A stretch of 64,000 nt of DNA from Siderastrea siderea (GCA_964030785.1 OZ034967.1:63590613-63654612); one strand, 5' to 3'. Positions 12,411-22,561 are shown, counted from the first letter of the stretch. Notes: generated by a model from the sequence alone, not told the origin. Program-made: numbers and translations.

Positions 12411-13279
12411 AACTGAACCGTTGAGTAAGATGTCACAGTGTAGAAAGATGTCGAACGTTTTGGAAGAAAGGTTGTTGTTGAGCTGTTCGACCGTTTACAA
12501 GACACTGACCCAGTTGGCGGTGTTCATTGGATGGCATCGACAGGACCAAAGTACGTCAAACGGCAAGAGAATCACTCGGAAATGGCCTCTGGACCTGTCC
12601 TCTACAGCAAATGAGGTAAGAGCATTTCGAACTGTTTTTCTGTTTGGCGTTTTCGATCTCATATGGGTCGAAACACATTAAAATATGTGCCTGACTCGCG
12701 AATGGACTGTTGCCAAGAAAGGTCAAACAACCTGCATTTTAACGAACTTTGAAAAGCTCTCGCGTCGCTCTCAATCATTTGCCCAAAGAAATTTTTGTAG
12801 CAATCCTGAGAACATCTTTTCTTAATTCAACAGCCAGAAGGTGAATCGATTTGAAGGTTTAGCACATGGTGAAAAATAATTTAATCCACGAAGTACTTTT
12901 CCTGATGAGAAAAATGTATACTTTCAAAATTAAATTATTTCAAACACAAAGAACAACGCAGTTTCTACCAAAATCAGTTTTGAAGCTCTTTAGAGATTGC
13001 AAAAGTAAAATTGAGTGTTCAAAAGACGACAGAGGGATTTGTTTTTGCACGCGAACGCCTCAATTTGATGTCATAATTTACTGCTTCAAATGGCGATTTT
13101 AACGGAAGTTCGTTATTTGCATTTTTCTTTGAAATAAAAGGACATTTTGCCACAAAAAGTATCCAGTGATTTTAGTTATACCCTAACCTATCTAACATTA
13201 AAATATGAAAGAAATCGAATTTTCCACCCTTGCCGCGGAATTTTGATTTTGTCTGATTTTTACAGACAGGCGCTCTTAA
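12411..13279 (-). repeat. right arm of the long inverted repeat
   Basis: Inverse copy of 8875-9735. It ends at GCGCTCTTAA, mirror of the left edge. A hairpin of 0.86 kb could form from a single strand. Confidence 0.85.
12421..12681 (+). CDS. 86-codon frame in right arm, function unknown
   Basis: Counterpart of the frame at 9462-9722, with about six amino-acid differences. The same donor follows STANE (12616|GTAAGA). Both frames point away from the spacer, so transcription from the spacer would run divergently through the arms. No known domain. Confidence 0.3.
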   Translation: MSKMSQCRKMSNVLEERLLLSCSTVYKTLTQLAVFIGWHRQDQSTSNGKRITRKWPLDLSSTANEVRAFRTVFLFGVFDLIWVETH

Positions 13280-13517
13280 CAACGACTGCATGCCAAGACA
13301 ATTTCTGTTCCAAAAGGAGGTCGGCTTAGTGGCTTTGTTCCACACGGTAAAAAAACATGTGCAGTTCCTACTGTAGACCTTAATAGATTGTCTGGCTGAT
13401 TGAATTACGTGACGTATATACCAGTAACTCACTCATACTGTATGTTGACATGAATTTTAATTAATTAACGCAGTTAAGAAATGGAATGCGGATGTACTTA
13501 TGATTTATCTCTTTTTA

Positions 13518-13552
<35 letters not shown>

Positions 13553-13625
13553 GACTGACTGATTGACTGACTGATTGACTGACTGACTGACTGTTTGGCT
13601 GGCTGTTGGCTCGCTGACTGACTAT
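13518..13625. repeat. CTGT / CTGA tetranucleotide microsatellite
   Basis: About seven CTGT units pass into CTGA, TTGA and related four-base units. It lies 40 bp upstream of the acceptor of PL8 exon 11. Confidence 0.9.
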
Positions 13626-13668
13626 TTGACGATTTTGCTTACAAACATTCTTGTAAATTCTACTGCAG

Positions 13669-14089
13669 GTGAAAGCACTGTTAATGAATACTTGGGCGAG
13701 GGAAAGATTTTTACTTCGATTTACTACCTTAACTCAATCGGCTTCATCAACATTATTGAGGAAATCAACAGCAAGGCACGCGATATGAGTATCGAGGCGG
13801 AAGCTTCTCCGACGGGATTCTGGGCCTTAAATTACGCAGCTTTTGTCGTCCAACGACGAGAAGACTGGGCAGTCAGTATCAAGGGATTCAACAACTATGT
13901 TTGGGACTTGGAGTCAGCTAGCAATAATAATGTTTACGGGCTTTACCAGAGTCACGGAGCGCTGCTTGTAGCAAACAGCGAGGCAGCTCTTCAAACCCAT
14001 GATATCGAAAATGGCTGGGACTGGACACGACATCCGGGTACGACAACGATCAAACTGGAAGTTAAACAGCTGAAGAGCGAGAACCGCAG
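13669..14089 (+). pseudogene. PL8 exon 11: catalytic Glu and start of beta-sandwich
   Basis: The best-preserved exon, 421 nt and open, with phases fitting both sides. It contains GFWALNYAAFVVQRREDWAV, then FNNYVWDLES, YGLYQSHGALLVAN and NGWDWTRHPGTTTIKL. These match the bacterial GfYAFNgGaFgiHR, NvWSSE, YGRYQSHG and GWDWNRMqGaTTI blocks in order. The Glu of VWDLES (about 13911) corresponds to the catalytic Glu of chondroitinase ABC I. This exon carries the strongest evidence for family membership. Confidence 0.85.
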
Positions 14090-15079
14090 GTTTGCTTGAT
14101 TTAACTCTAACTTGCCATTCACGCCTAAACAAACTATACTCAAACCAGTTTAATCACAATTTATAATGATACACATCTTTGTCGTGGTTCGAAAAATAGT
14201 ACTGAACAAAATCCCTCAACAGAGTGTATAACAACATACTTTCAATCTTCATCTGCCATTTAGGCTGCAGAGTTTTACAAAGGTTTTCCAATAATTTTTC
14301 ACATGACATGAGATCTTAGCAAACTAAAAGAACTCTTTCTTCTAAGCTAATAGCTCCAACGGATGACTCAAAGAAACCAACTAAACCAGTGAAAACTGTG
14401 GACTCAAAGAAATCAACTAGATACAATTCAATGGCATTCGTTTGTACGGAGCACCTTTCTAATATATTTTGAGAACAAATAATTTGACTAACGCAGCAAC
14501 AGGCTTCTGAGCCGTTTTTGTCGTCGAAAATTGAACGATGGCAAATGTTTACAAAAATGCTTTTGAAATCAGAAGCTTAAAAGGTTAGCAGCAATTAGTG
14601 ATTTGCAGATACTTGCGTTTAAAACTAAGAAAGTGATTGCACGCTTCCCAGCTCATCTGAATTGGTTATATGTAATCGTTGTAAACCATTTTCTCTCTAT
14701 ATTGTGATATTTAAACGCAACTGTTTAGCATCAATTTCGCCGCACCTTTTGCTTAGTAATTGGCATGAAACTATGTGCATTTAAGGACGACCAACTACCG
14801 CTTTGCATGCGTTTACGCTGCAGGATGAGTTTTGGAAGCCCTGACTTGGGTTCACACTAACTTCTAAGACCTCCCAAACTCTCGTTTCTGCCTCAGGCGA
14901 AGTAAACGCTCGAGTGATTTTTCGCTGTTTTGCTCTCACACTTCTTACATGTATTGTATATTGTATTTTGTTTGTTTTTAACTTCGTTCCTGTTCTTCCG
15001 GGAACGCTGTTGTTTTAGAAAGCTTATTTTTTTTTCAATTGAAGAAAGTTGCGAACTGCATTTCATAATATCTCTACAG
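14090..15079 (+). other. PL8 intron without recognised features
   Basis: About 1 kb of AT-rich intron. The antisense frame over 14893-15309 is a shadow of exon 12 and I see nothing else. Confidence 0.5.
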
Positions 15080-15331
15080 ATATTACCAGCCGAAGGAACT
15101 AGCTGGCGGACTCTGGTTGGTCGGAGGTGGAGACAATCCCACTGGAGTGTTTGCAATGGACTTCTTCCAGCCTCCTTACCAGTGGGAGACCGGTGCCTTT
15201 CAATCGACTTTGCCTTTAAAAAGAGCGTGTTCTTTGCCCGGGGGGGGGGGGGGGGGTTCTTTCCAGATTTCATTATCGTCTGCCTCGGCAGTGGAATTAC
15301 TTCAGCCAACAGCTCTTCTCATATCACTCAG
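15080..15331 (+). pseudogene. PL8 exon 12, frameshifted, with poly-G run
   Basis: Acceptor CTCTACAG (15079) and donor CAG|GTACAT (15332). It starts in phase as YYQPKELAGGLWLVGGGDN, then VFAMDFFQPPYQWETGAF. The continuation DFAFKKSVFF, then IIVCLGSGITS, lies in another frame, so a frameshift falls near 15200. A run of 17 G (15240-15256) sits inside the coding part and is missing from the expected family pattern. It may be an expansion or an assembly artefact. Confidence 0.72.
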
Positions 15332-16017
15332 GTACATAGTTCTGTATTTTTCCTCTGCACAGAAGAAAGTGCGACCGTGGATATGCAACATGTTTTCTTT
15401 AATTTTATATTTGGTGAAATGTAAAATAAACAGCACCACAGAAGGGTATTTCTGAGAAGCTTAAATTTACACCTGACTCAGAATCAGCCACAGACCCAAA
15501 AATTGGAGCTACGTTACGTGACTCTACTCCAACAGCAGGGTGCACCAAAATCTACGTTCGATCGTCCTGAATACAAGCAGAAATTTAATTCGGGCAAGAA
15601 GGACTTTCATATGACTGGGAGAAGCGTTTTCCTCCCTTGTAGACTACAATCACTGGAAAAGAAGTGATAAAATTCTTACCAGTTTTGCCATTTCGTGTTC
15701 AATACATTTGGTACCCATGAGCCTCACTTTAGCGTTGCAAGATATTTTGCGACGTTAATTATTTTGCGTTTTTTAGCGACAACTGCAAAAAAAAATTGTC
15801 AGGAGTACCCTTAGTATTTTAATTTGGCTGGTTTAATTATTCGTGAATGGCAGGTCATAATAATAAAACCAGGAGCCCATCTTGTAAAACTGGTATATAA
15901 CAAAACATAGTGTTACCTTCTTTTTTATAGGGGGTCTTCTTGCTCTTTATCTTGTTTGAGCGTTTGACAATAATACTAGTATTTACTACCCTTTCGTTTC
16001 TCTTCTTTTTTTTCCAG

Positions 16018-16152
16018 ACGACCTTGTTCCAGAACAAGTTACTGGGTGCTTCTAATCCTTCATCGATTTATGTCAACACCGCAACTCATTCACTCGGCAC
16101 AGACCTAACTAGACAGCCTTCTTTCTTTGGGAATAATGCTACACTCTTAGAT
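16018..16152 (+). pseudogene. PL8 exon 13: beta-sandwich
   Basis: A 45-codon open block between the pyrimidine-rich acceptor TTTCCAG (16017) and donor GAT|GTGAAC (16153). It reads TTLFQNKLLGASNPSSIYVN and ends ATLLD, like the bacterial ETTLFQHaitP...WiNG...WLiD segment. Confidence 0.7.
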
Positions 16153-16440
16153 GTGAACGCTAAATAACATGCAATCAAACCAATTAATCCCTCCTATTTC
16201 AAAGGTCTCAAACTCCAAATTGAAATTTCCCAATAAAATTTCCAATTTCATCATGTATAATAATGCAAAATACAGTGGAGGACCGCCTGACGGACACTCG
16301 CTTATCACTAACGAAACATTTTTCTAACCAGAGGACACACTTCCATACCAAGTTAACTACACGTTACCAACGGGTTATTTGTGCAATGGATATTGTCGTT
16401 TTTCAGCCCGTCTGACAAAGTCCGTCATGGTTATTAAGAC

Positions 16441-16462
16441 CAATTTATGTTAACATAAATTG
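16441..16462. other. perfect 22-bp palindrome
   Basis: CAATTTATGTT followed by its exact inverse complement with no spacer. It could be a dimeric protein site or the centre of a decayed repeat. Confidence 0.7.
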
Positions 16463-16469
16463 TAGTTAA

Positions 16470-17025
16470 TCAGGGACGGCGGAGCGTATTTTGAAGTGGG
16501 GGGGGGGGGGGGGCTGAAAACGAGCGCCGGAGGGTAGGGGGTAGGGGGGTCTGGGGGCATCCTCCCCCAGAATATTTTGAAATCGAGAGTCTCGGAAATT
16601 GCATTTACAGCATTCTCCGCGAGATACTTCTTGAAAAAATTAGCCTGGATAAAGCGTAAAATGAAAGGTACATTTAGTGCTTACAGCAATATTTTGGAGG
16701 TTATTTCTCAGCCTTGCGGTCTCCTACGCTAACCTGCGGTTTTTTGACACAAGCTTTCCGTCTGTGGGAAGGAAGCACACGCTGAGAAAATGTTAAAAAT
16801 ACGTAAACGCGAAAAGTTTCCGATGAGGTTTGTATAAAGTTGTAGCTTTGTAAATTCTTGTGACTTAATCAAGCAATAACAATTTAAACACTATTTTCAT
16901 CTGGCAAATACTCTTATGTATTTTCTCGAATAACTACATACTAAAACAAAATAAAATGTCATCCTCCTCAAAAGTGGGGGGCTAAAGCCCCCCCCCCCCA
17001 GCCCCCCCGGCTCCATGAGTGATCA
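16470..17025. repeat. repeat with G-run and C-run ends (candidate MITE)
   Basis: Begins GGGACGGCGGAGC followed by 16 G (16498-16513). It ends with 12 C (16988-16999), seven more C and GGCTCCATGAGTG. The two ends look like degenerate inverted repeats. The G/C tracts could fold as quadruplexes. It lies in a PL8 intron. Confidence 0.45.
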
Positions 17026-17732
17026 GTTTGGGGTTGTGTGACATGCAGTAAGATAGAGGGTAGAGTTTCACGGTTCAAAGTTCTTGGCGATCACATGCGT
17101 AAGTAACGCAACTTGTAGGCTGAGCCAATCAGAATTCGTGTGTGTTTCACTGTCAATCAACTTACGGGCATTGAACACGAGTCTTGTGTTCATTCATTCC
17201 TTCGCTGCTAGCCGGCAAACTTTATCTCGCTTTGTTCGAAGAAATTGCTTTGCCCAGCCTCCCTCCCTTTGGCTTAAGCGTGCCACACACCCAAGAAATT
17301 AGAATGTTTTGTAAACAAACGGTAACTTACCTTATTCGATGTATCTAGTTCGGCCTTTGTCCACCATGCTAAGAGATCAGCTCTTAGTTTCTTGGACCAT
17401 GGACCAAGTATTCTTTGAGTATTTTGAGTATCCCACAATAGCTATAGGGATCTCCTTATATAATATGTTATAGTTAGCTGATATGTTATGTTACAGTTAG
17501 CAGCCAACGCTGCTCGGACTTCTGCAGTTTATCTGCATCAAAGAAACCTTACGAACTGATCATCCCTGTCTAATTTCAAGAACTGCATAATTAAAGTAAG
17601 GACTTAATCTTAGGTTTAGAGTTGTTTCTTTCTGAAATTCTTTTGCAATTGACATAAACAAATAAACTTTGGGTTGGGATGAAGCGCTCCCATATAGGTC
17701 ACTCTTGGCCCCATAGACTCACAGAATGGATG

Positions 17733-17748
17733 GGTTACCATGGTAACC
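17733..17748. promoter_or_regulatory. perfect RFX X-box-like palindrome
   Basis: GGTTACCATGGTAACC is a 16-bp perfect palindrome that fits the RFX-factor X-box pattern (inverted half-sites around CCATGG). It lies just upstream of the 46-bp minisatellite. Function is inferred from the motif only. Confidence 0.4.
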
Positions 17749-17825
17749 ACGAGTCTAAACTTCCTAAGAAGCTCTCCCAGGGGATTGTTACCCCTGGAGA
17801 AGAGTGGGGATTGTGATCCCTGACT

Positions 17826-18239
17826 AAGGACCTCTTTCAGGGTATTGTGACCTGCAGCCCTGGGGAGGAGTAAGGACCTCTTTCAGGGTATTGTGACTTG
17901 CAGCCCTGGGGAGGAGTAAGGACCTCTTTCAGGGTATTGTGACCTGCAGCCCTGGGGAGGAGTAAGGACCTCTTTCAGGGTATTGTGACCTGCAGCCCTG
18001 GGGAGGAGTAAGAACCTCTTTCAGGGCATTGTGACCTGCAGCCCTGGGGAGGAGTAAGGACCTCTTTCAGGGTATTGTGACCTGCAGCCCTGGGGAGGAG
18101 TAAGGACCTCTTTCAGGGTATTGTGACCTGCAGCTCTGGGGAGGAGTAAGGACCTCTTTCAGGGTATTGTGACCTGCAGCCCTGAAGAGGAGTAAGGACC
18201 TCTCTCAGGGGATTGTGACCTGCACCCCTGGAGAGGAGA
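17826..18239. repeat. 46-bp minisatellite, 9 copies
   Basis: Nine head-to-tail units of exactly 46 bp, each starting AAGGACCTCTTTCAGGGTAT and ending GGGGAGGAGT. The inner units are almost identical; units 5, 8 and 9 carry substitutions. Shorter degenerate relatives precede it (17,770-17,825). The homogeneity suggests recent expansion. It sits directly upstream of PL8 exon 14. Confidence 0.92.
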
Positions 18240-18283
18240 AGGGGTTGTTACCCCTTACTTAGCTAGACTAGTGATTTGCTTAG

Positions 18284-18561
18284 TGACACTGGCCTATTGG
18301 TGGAGTACTTCATTCCCAACCCCATTACCCTACATATCATGTTGTGTTGTTGTTTCTCATGGGTTGGGAGCATTAACATCCCCAATGCGGCCGAACAAGG
18401 ACTCAGTGTTGCCATCAGTCTTCAGACATCCAGGGATCAAAGAGGACGAAAAGATACTTCCGCTCGATATGCTACAGCATGGCTCGATCATGTTGTCGAC
18501 CCGAATGACAAGGGCTACGAATACACTATACCTAGTGAACAAGCCTCAAATCTATATTCGG
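18284..18561 (+). pseudogene. PL8 exon 14: beta-sandwich
   Basis: One frame is open here and contains TSRDQRGRKDTSARYATAW followed by LDHVVDPNDKGYEYTI, matching the bacterial Rxhxx...sSAWIDHsxxPkdasYEYmv segment. The 3' donor is probably GT at 18562. The 5' boundary (acceptor TTGCTTAG at 18283) is uncertain and its phase does not fit exon 13. The middle part (18340-18390) has no family counterpart. Confidence 0.65.
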
Positions 18562-18935
18562 GTCAGTGACAGTCAGTGAGCTTCATCCTTCAATCTATCT
18601 TTAATGAACTTCAGAAACCTTCGGCTGATTCTTCGAAATCTTCCTAACCTCGGTTGATTCAGTCCACCTGTTAGGGTATTCGAGTCTTTTGCGGAGGAAC
18701 TTTGGAGGTATTCTGAACTAAGTGGATATAATCTTCGGTAAACTTTCCGGGAACTTTGGCTGACAGTTCGGAAGCCGTAAGGGTCGTCGGGTCTCATCGT
18801 TGTAGTTTGAGTCTGAAAGCTTTTGAGTAGTAGGTAAATGTGGTACTACATGTTCGCTGTTCTAGTTTTCTTAGGGTAAGATTTTACAAAATGTGTGGAA
18901 TTTGTTCTAAATGGTGCACTGAATTTGTCTCATAG

Positions 18936-19109
18936 TCGTTGGCGGTTCAACAACAGGGTGATAACCCGTCATATGCAGTAATGCAGAAAGACAGCGATGC
19001 TCACGTGGTGACGATCCCCCACTGCCCCAGGGTGAATGAGACTTAGTATGGATACGTTTTCTTTGACAAATTTGCCCGCACCGAAGGTCCAGTAAGACGT
19101 GTTAGCAAG
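18936..19109 (+). pseudogene. PL8 exon 15, nonsense at 19044
   Basis: Acceptor TCTCATAG (18935) and donor AAG|GTAAAT (19110). It reads SLAVQQQGDNPSYAVMQKDS, then VNET, stop TAG (19044-19046), then YGYVFFDKFAR. The family counterpart is LyqVLrKDkdVHii...TGYAFYqpa. The frame is open on both sides of the stop. Confidence 0.7.
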
Positions 19110-19400
19110 GTAAATATGTACAAACAATCCGATTTTCTGCTTAGAAATAACATACAGGCAAAACAGTCAAACAATCAATCACAGTCAACCGGTAGGCCGA
19201 TTGAGTGCGATATCTTGTTTGTCCGCCTTGTGAAGCAAGAGTAAACCAAGAATCACTGTCAACTTTAAGCGTATCTTAGTAACTTATGAATGAAGACTCC
19301 AGTCAATTTTTTCTCCCACACGTTGACTTTGATCTGTAAATTAATGTTTTCAAGCAAGAGAAACAACATTTTGTGGAAACAATGACAAGAAAGCGTACAA

Positions 19401-19440
19401 AAAGAAAAACAACAACAACAACAACAACAAAAAAAGCAAA
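19401..19440. repeat. AAC/CAA simple repeat
   Basis: Short AAC-trinucleotide run with flanking A-rich DNA, in a PL8 intron. It produces spurious long frames on both strands. Confidence 0.75.
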
Positions 19441-19658
19441 ACAAAACAAGACAACAACCACGGCTACAAAACAAGGGAAAAAAGAAAACAACCCTAAGCT
19501 TCTGTCTTTCTTTGACAACCATCCTACCCGGTTGACAAGAAGAGTTATTATAGTCACGTTATTTTTCCTTTCATTTTTTTCTGAGATGATCAGGTATTTA
19601 ATGCCTGTCGTAAACTAGAGTTGCACTATTTCATTTCATTCCCTATTTTATTTCACAG

Positions 19659-19886
19659 GTGCCATATATCGTGGAGGAAGTGGACAGGAAGAACTTGTAC
19701 ATTTCTGTGTTGTACCCGAATCTGAATTTCAACATCAGCAGAGAAAGCGACAATCCCCTGGAAGTCGGAAGCCAAGTCACTGGTCAGGAAAGGTTCTATT
19801 CAGTCAGTATGGGTATTGAAGTGCAGGTGAGAGTAATGGTGACAAGCGCACTTCACCTGTCAGTTCACACATTTAGCTTCATGTAA
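19659..19886 (+). pseudogene. PL8 exon 16: C-terminal beta domain
   Basis: Acceptor TTTCACAG (19658), phase 0 with exon 15. It reads VPYIVEEVDRKNLYISVLYP and NLNFNISRESDNPLEVG, like the bacterial PaIVmthrqkDtLivSavtPDLNmtR. It may end at donor CAG|GTGAGA (19827) and continue in an unrecognised last exon, or run on to the stop at 19884-19886. Confidence 0.65.
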
Positions 19887-20972
19887 TTATAAACTTCTTC
19901 GAACTCAACTAGCGGTTTTTGAGGTGTCCCAACAATTAGTCAATATAAACTGCATGGTTGACGGTTAAATTTTTGTCCTTTTCAATTCTAAAAATTTCAG
20001 TTTAGAACCATTAGTCAAATTTCTCAGGTGAACGTTTATAGAGGTCGTCGTTCGTCCAGGTTACCCTTCTTAGCTATATGTCTTGCTCGTAAATGAAGCC
20101 TCTTGAACGATTCTTTGACAGCTGTCATTAACAATTACTTTTATTTAAGGGCTGACAGTTTCCGTTCGAAGCTTGAAGCTCCATGTTAAGTGTTCCTTAT
20201 TAGTATTCCTTATTTCTGCTCTGAAGTTTTGTTCGTCATCAATGTCCCTTTCATGCGTCTTTTATCAATCTTTATAAGTCCGCACATCCTTATTTTTTCC
20301 CTATATCTATGTTCCTTATAGGGGCTATGTCACAGTATTTTGGTCACCTTGGTGTCAAATTCCTCTTAAATCAAAACTACGAAAAGGATTCAGTAAAGAA
20401 GTTAAACTCACACGTGGAAACGTACAAGCTTAAGAAAAACATGTCGTCTAAATCTTAAACTGGGTTACTTTTTAGTAACCTTCCATTAACTCAAATTCAG
20501 ACAGATTCGCCTTGACATTCCTTTGTTCTGCTATGATTAAAGACTGCACTTCAACTTAAATATAGTTTGTTTTGGATCCAAGAAATATCACCAGTATGAT
20601 GATTTACTCAAACTTGGTCAACTTAGCGCTTGATCTGTATGCAGAACTTAGTCAAGACAGCCGAACTGATCAGCGAAGTCATCTAGCTTTTGATAAGTAA
20701 CATTTTCACGATAAATACACCTCTTTCAAATTTTTTTAGAAAATGAAAGAACTTTCCTTTCATCTATGGCTACTCTATATGTCCTTGTCACAGGTAAAAC
20801 AATTTCTGCTATCATGAAACTGGCGGTGTTATATAATTTGGCGCCAGAATTCTTTAAATCTACCTCACAGTTAATCGTAGAAATCAATCCTCGGTTATTT
20901 GAATTAACGAAGGTCTAATAAAAGCCATTTCTTTTGCGTTCAATCTAATTAACTTTGTTGTTTAAGGCTTAA
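19887..20972. other. intergenic DNA, nothing recognised
   Basis: AT-rich. I found no convincing further PL8 exon and no repeat structure, although a last PL8 exon could lie here. Confidence 0.4.
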
Positions 20973-21487
20973 GGGCCCATTACAGTATCTTTTTAGGCCG
21001 TTGCTAGGGAAAAATGAGTTTGCTGTAACTCAACACATGTATGCTTTCATTGGACCAAATTTGGACAACATTCATTGGGGGCAAGTATGGTTCAGTTTAT
21101 GACTTCATCGGACCACGCCCCATGTCACGTGATCAGAAACAGAAAAATGCGTTTTTACTTCAAGACTTACCTTTTTGTCCATAATTTCTTGTACCGTACT
21201 ATTTCATAAGCCGTCTTGAGGAAATTTAAGCATGCGTTTTGGTTTACGAAGAAAAATAAACAAATAAGAATGAAAAATGTGCTTCTTTGACCACTCTTTT
21301 GGGTATGATTTTTTTGTTTTCTGTTTTTTCGCAAAAAGGATGCTTAAATTTCGAGAAAAAAAGATGTTTTTTCGAATTCTTTAAAATGCAGCAGCTATGT
21401 TTACTTCTCGACGAGAAAAGTACATTTTTCGCGGCACCGGAAGTGACGCTACTTTTTTCAATGGCCAGGTGCCTAAGCGTTAAATGG

Positions 21488-22561
21488 CTAGGTCGCTAAG
21501 GCGATAATTTTCCCATTCTTGGCATCGTGGACGGTAGCTGAGCTGAGCTGAGCTGAGCTGTTGTTGGAATAATGGCCGCGAGTCAGATAAAAGCCGTCGA
21601 ACTGGATGTGTAATGATGATTGGTTTTTTCGTTGGATTGCTTCAGTTCTCGCTTCTTTCACGCTCCAGTCGGCGATCTGTTTTACGAACGGCGCAAGCCA
21701 TTCATCAATGTGGATCCACCGAGTCGAATTGACTTGGTCCAGACTTAGAGTCCAGAGAATTTTATGATAATCTTTGAAATACTGCCCACTGACAAGGAAT
21801 GAAAGAGCAACGATTACGTTACGTATTGCAGACCTTGGACGAGTTGTGGCTTTCACGACAGAGGTATCACTCGTCAAGCTAATTTCTGTCCACATCGACT
21901 GCACTCGAACTCAAACTCTTCAACTGTTTTGTTTTACCGAACAAAATTTCTCAGTCCTTTCTACAGTCACAGTCTTTTAGATCGCTTAAATTACTTTTTG
22001 CTAATTTCTCAAGTGATGTTGTTAGCAGACGTTGCCCATCAGATGTATCGAGCTCACCATTATTTGTCAGGTAGTCTATCATGTGCTTTAATAATAGCAT
22101 TGTCAATGTGGGCATGAAATTCGCGCGATAGAGCTGCTTTCAAGGACAATTTACAAGCTTCCTTTCTTGCTGTATGCTGCTCCACGCTGTCTTGCGACAG
22201 TGGCTGCAAGTCAGTGGCCTCGAGAGCTTCGTTTCTTGAAGAGCTGTCCAAACACTGGAGTTGCTCAGGTTCGGAAGGACAGTTCACAGGTTCGCACATC
22301 GATTACAGTTTTCTAGCAAGCGACGTCAGGTAGTTTGGGAGCAGTCGAAGTCACGGCCGCGGACACAGGGATTTCTTTATGGGTTCGGGATGATGGCACA
22401 GTACTTATTGCGGTTTGCCTCCGCATCACTGACATTTCTATTCCCGACCTGACACTGAAAAGCTTTGAATGTCGGCTTTTCGCGATCTGCATTTCCCCAT
22501 CGACTTGCAGCCATCGCTGCGCTTTCTGTTTACGTGCGTACGTGGATAGCTTCGAGCTCAT
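21488..22561 (-). pseudogene. decayed DDE-type transposase of the Kolobok-like element
   Basis: Probably starts at the ATG 22561-22559 (MSSKLSTYARKQKAQRWLQV) and runs through frame-broken segments to 21488. A zinc-like FECSRCGQKL lies near 21,920. The part at 21488-21904 reads WTLSLDQVNSTRWIHIDEWL, then LHIQFDGFYLTRGHYSNNSS, then TVHDAKNGKIIAL. The VDG...RGH...G.I pattern is that of the first RNase H-fold strands in Mutator/Kolobok-type transposases, with Asp of FDG as the first catalytic acid. The remaining acidic residues are missing. A GCTGA expansion (21538-21560) adds five in-frame codons next to the core. Confidence 0.6.
21538..21560. repeat. GCTGA pentanucleotide expansion in transposase core
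   Basis: About four tandem GCTGA units fall between NNSSA and TVHDAKNG of the transposase remnant. The 15 added bases keep the frame. Confidence 0.75.

Larger units (their letters stand above)
8874..13280. mobile_element. 4.4-kb element with 0.86-kb inverted arms
   Basis: Near-identical inverted arms flank a 2.7-kb spacer inside a PL8 intron. The outermost bases are TTAAGAGCGC on the left and its exact inverse on the right, so a TTAA target duplication (piggyBac or Kolobok style) is possible. Each arm contains the same 86-codon open frame, transcribed outwards. No transposase is recognised in the spacer. It may be a non-autonomous transposon or an inverted duplication. Confidence 0.7.
8572..13668 (+). 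other. 5.1-kb intron between PL8 exons 10 and 11
   Basis: A large intron that holds the element with long inverted arms (8874-13280) and a CTGT/CTGA microsatellite near its acceptor. No other gene is recognised. The spacer between the arms (9,736-12,410) has only short open frames, G runs at 10408-10421 and 11106-11118, and nothing I can name. Confidence 0.6.
252..19886 (+). pseudogene. chondroitin ABC lyase-like (PL8) gene, multi-exon, frame broken
   Basis: About 16 exon blocks on the + strand, most bounded by good GT-AG sites with matching phases, translate to pieces that follow the order of bacterial chondroitin sulfate ABC lyases. Members of this family cut chondroitin, dermatan or hyaluronan chains by beta-elimination outside the cell. 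Recognisable pieces are the N-terminal segment ending HYKDGTKAMKWTW (exon at 510), GIKVWLYN (1608), SLDFKGWRAVWV across the next junction, DQGFTEGS (5430/6501), GTLKPDYVRFHHNSYY (7485), YGLYQSHG and NGWDWTRHPGTTTI (13669), the TTLFQ segment (16018), and WLDHVVDPNDKGYEYTI (18284). Breaks are TAG at 6596 and 19044, a possible TGA at 5286, and net frameshifts inside the exons at 1608-1737, 8333-8571 and 15080-15331. Several other exon phases do not join. A pseudogene is the simplest reading; an intact gene with sequence errors is the alternative. Domain assignment is from recalled family motifs, not a search. Confidence 0.75.

Noticed and set aside
14893..15309. 138-codon minus-strand frame
   Set aside because: Antisense shadow of PL8 exon 12 including the poly-G run (a Pro stretch on that strand).
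17826..18239. CRISPR-like array
   Set aside because: The units are contiguous 46-bp repeats with no unique spacers, and the DNA is eukaryotic.
19265..19618. Frames with poly-Thr/Lys or poly-Val/Cys runs on both strands
   Set aside because: Artefacts of the AAC simple repeat.
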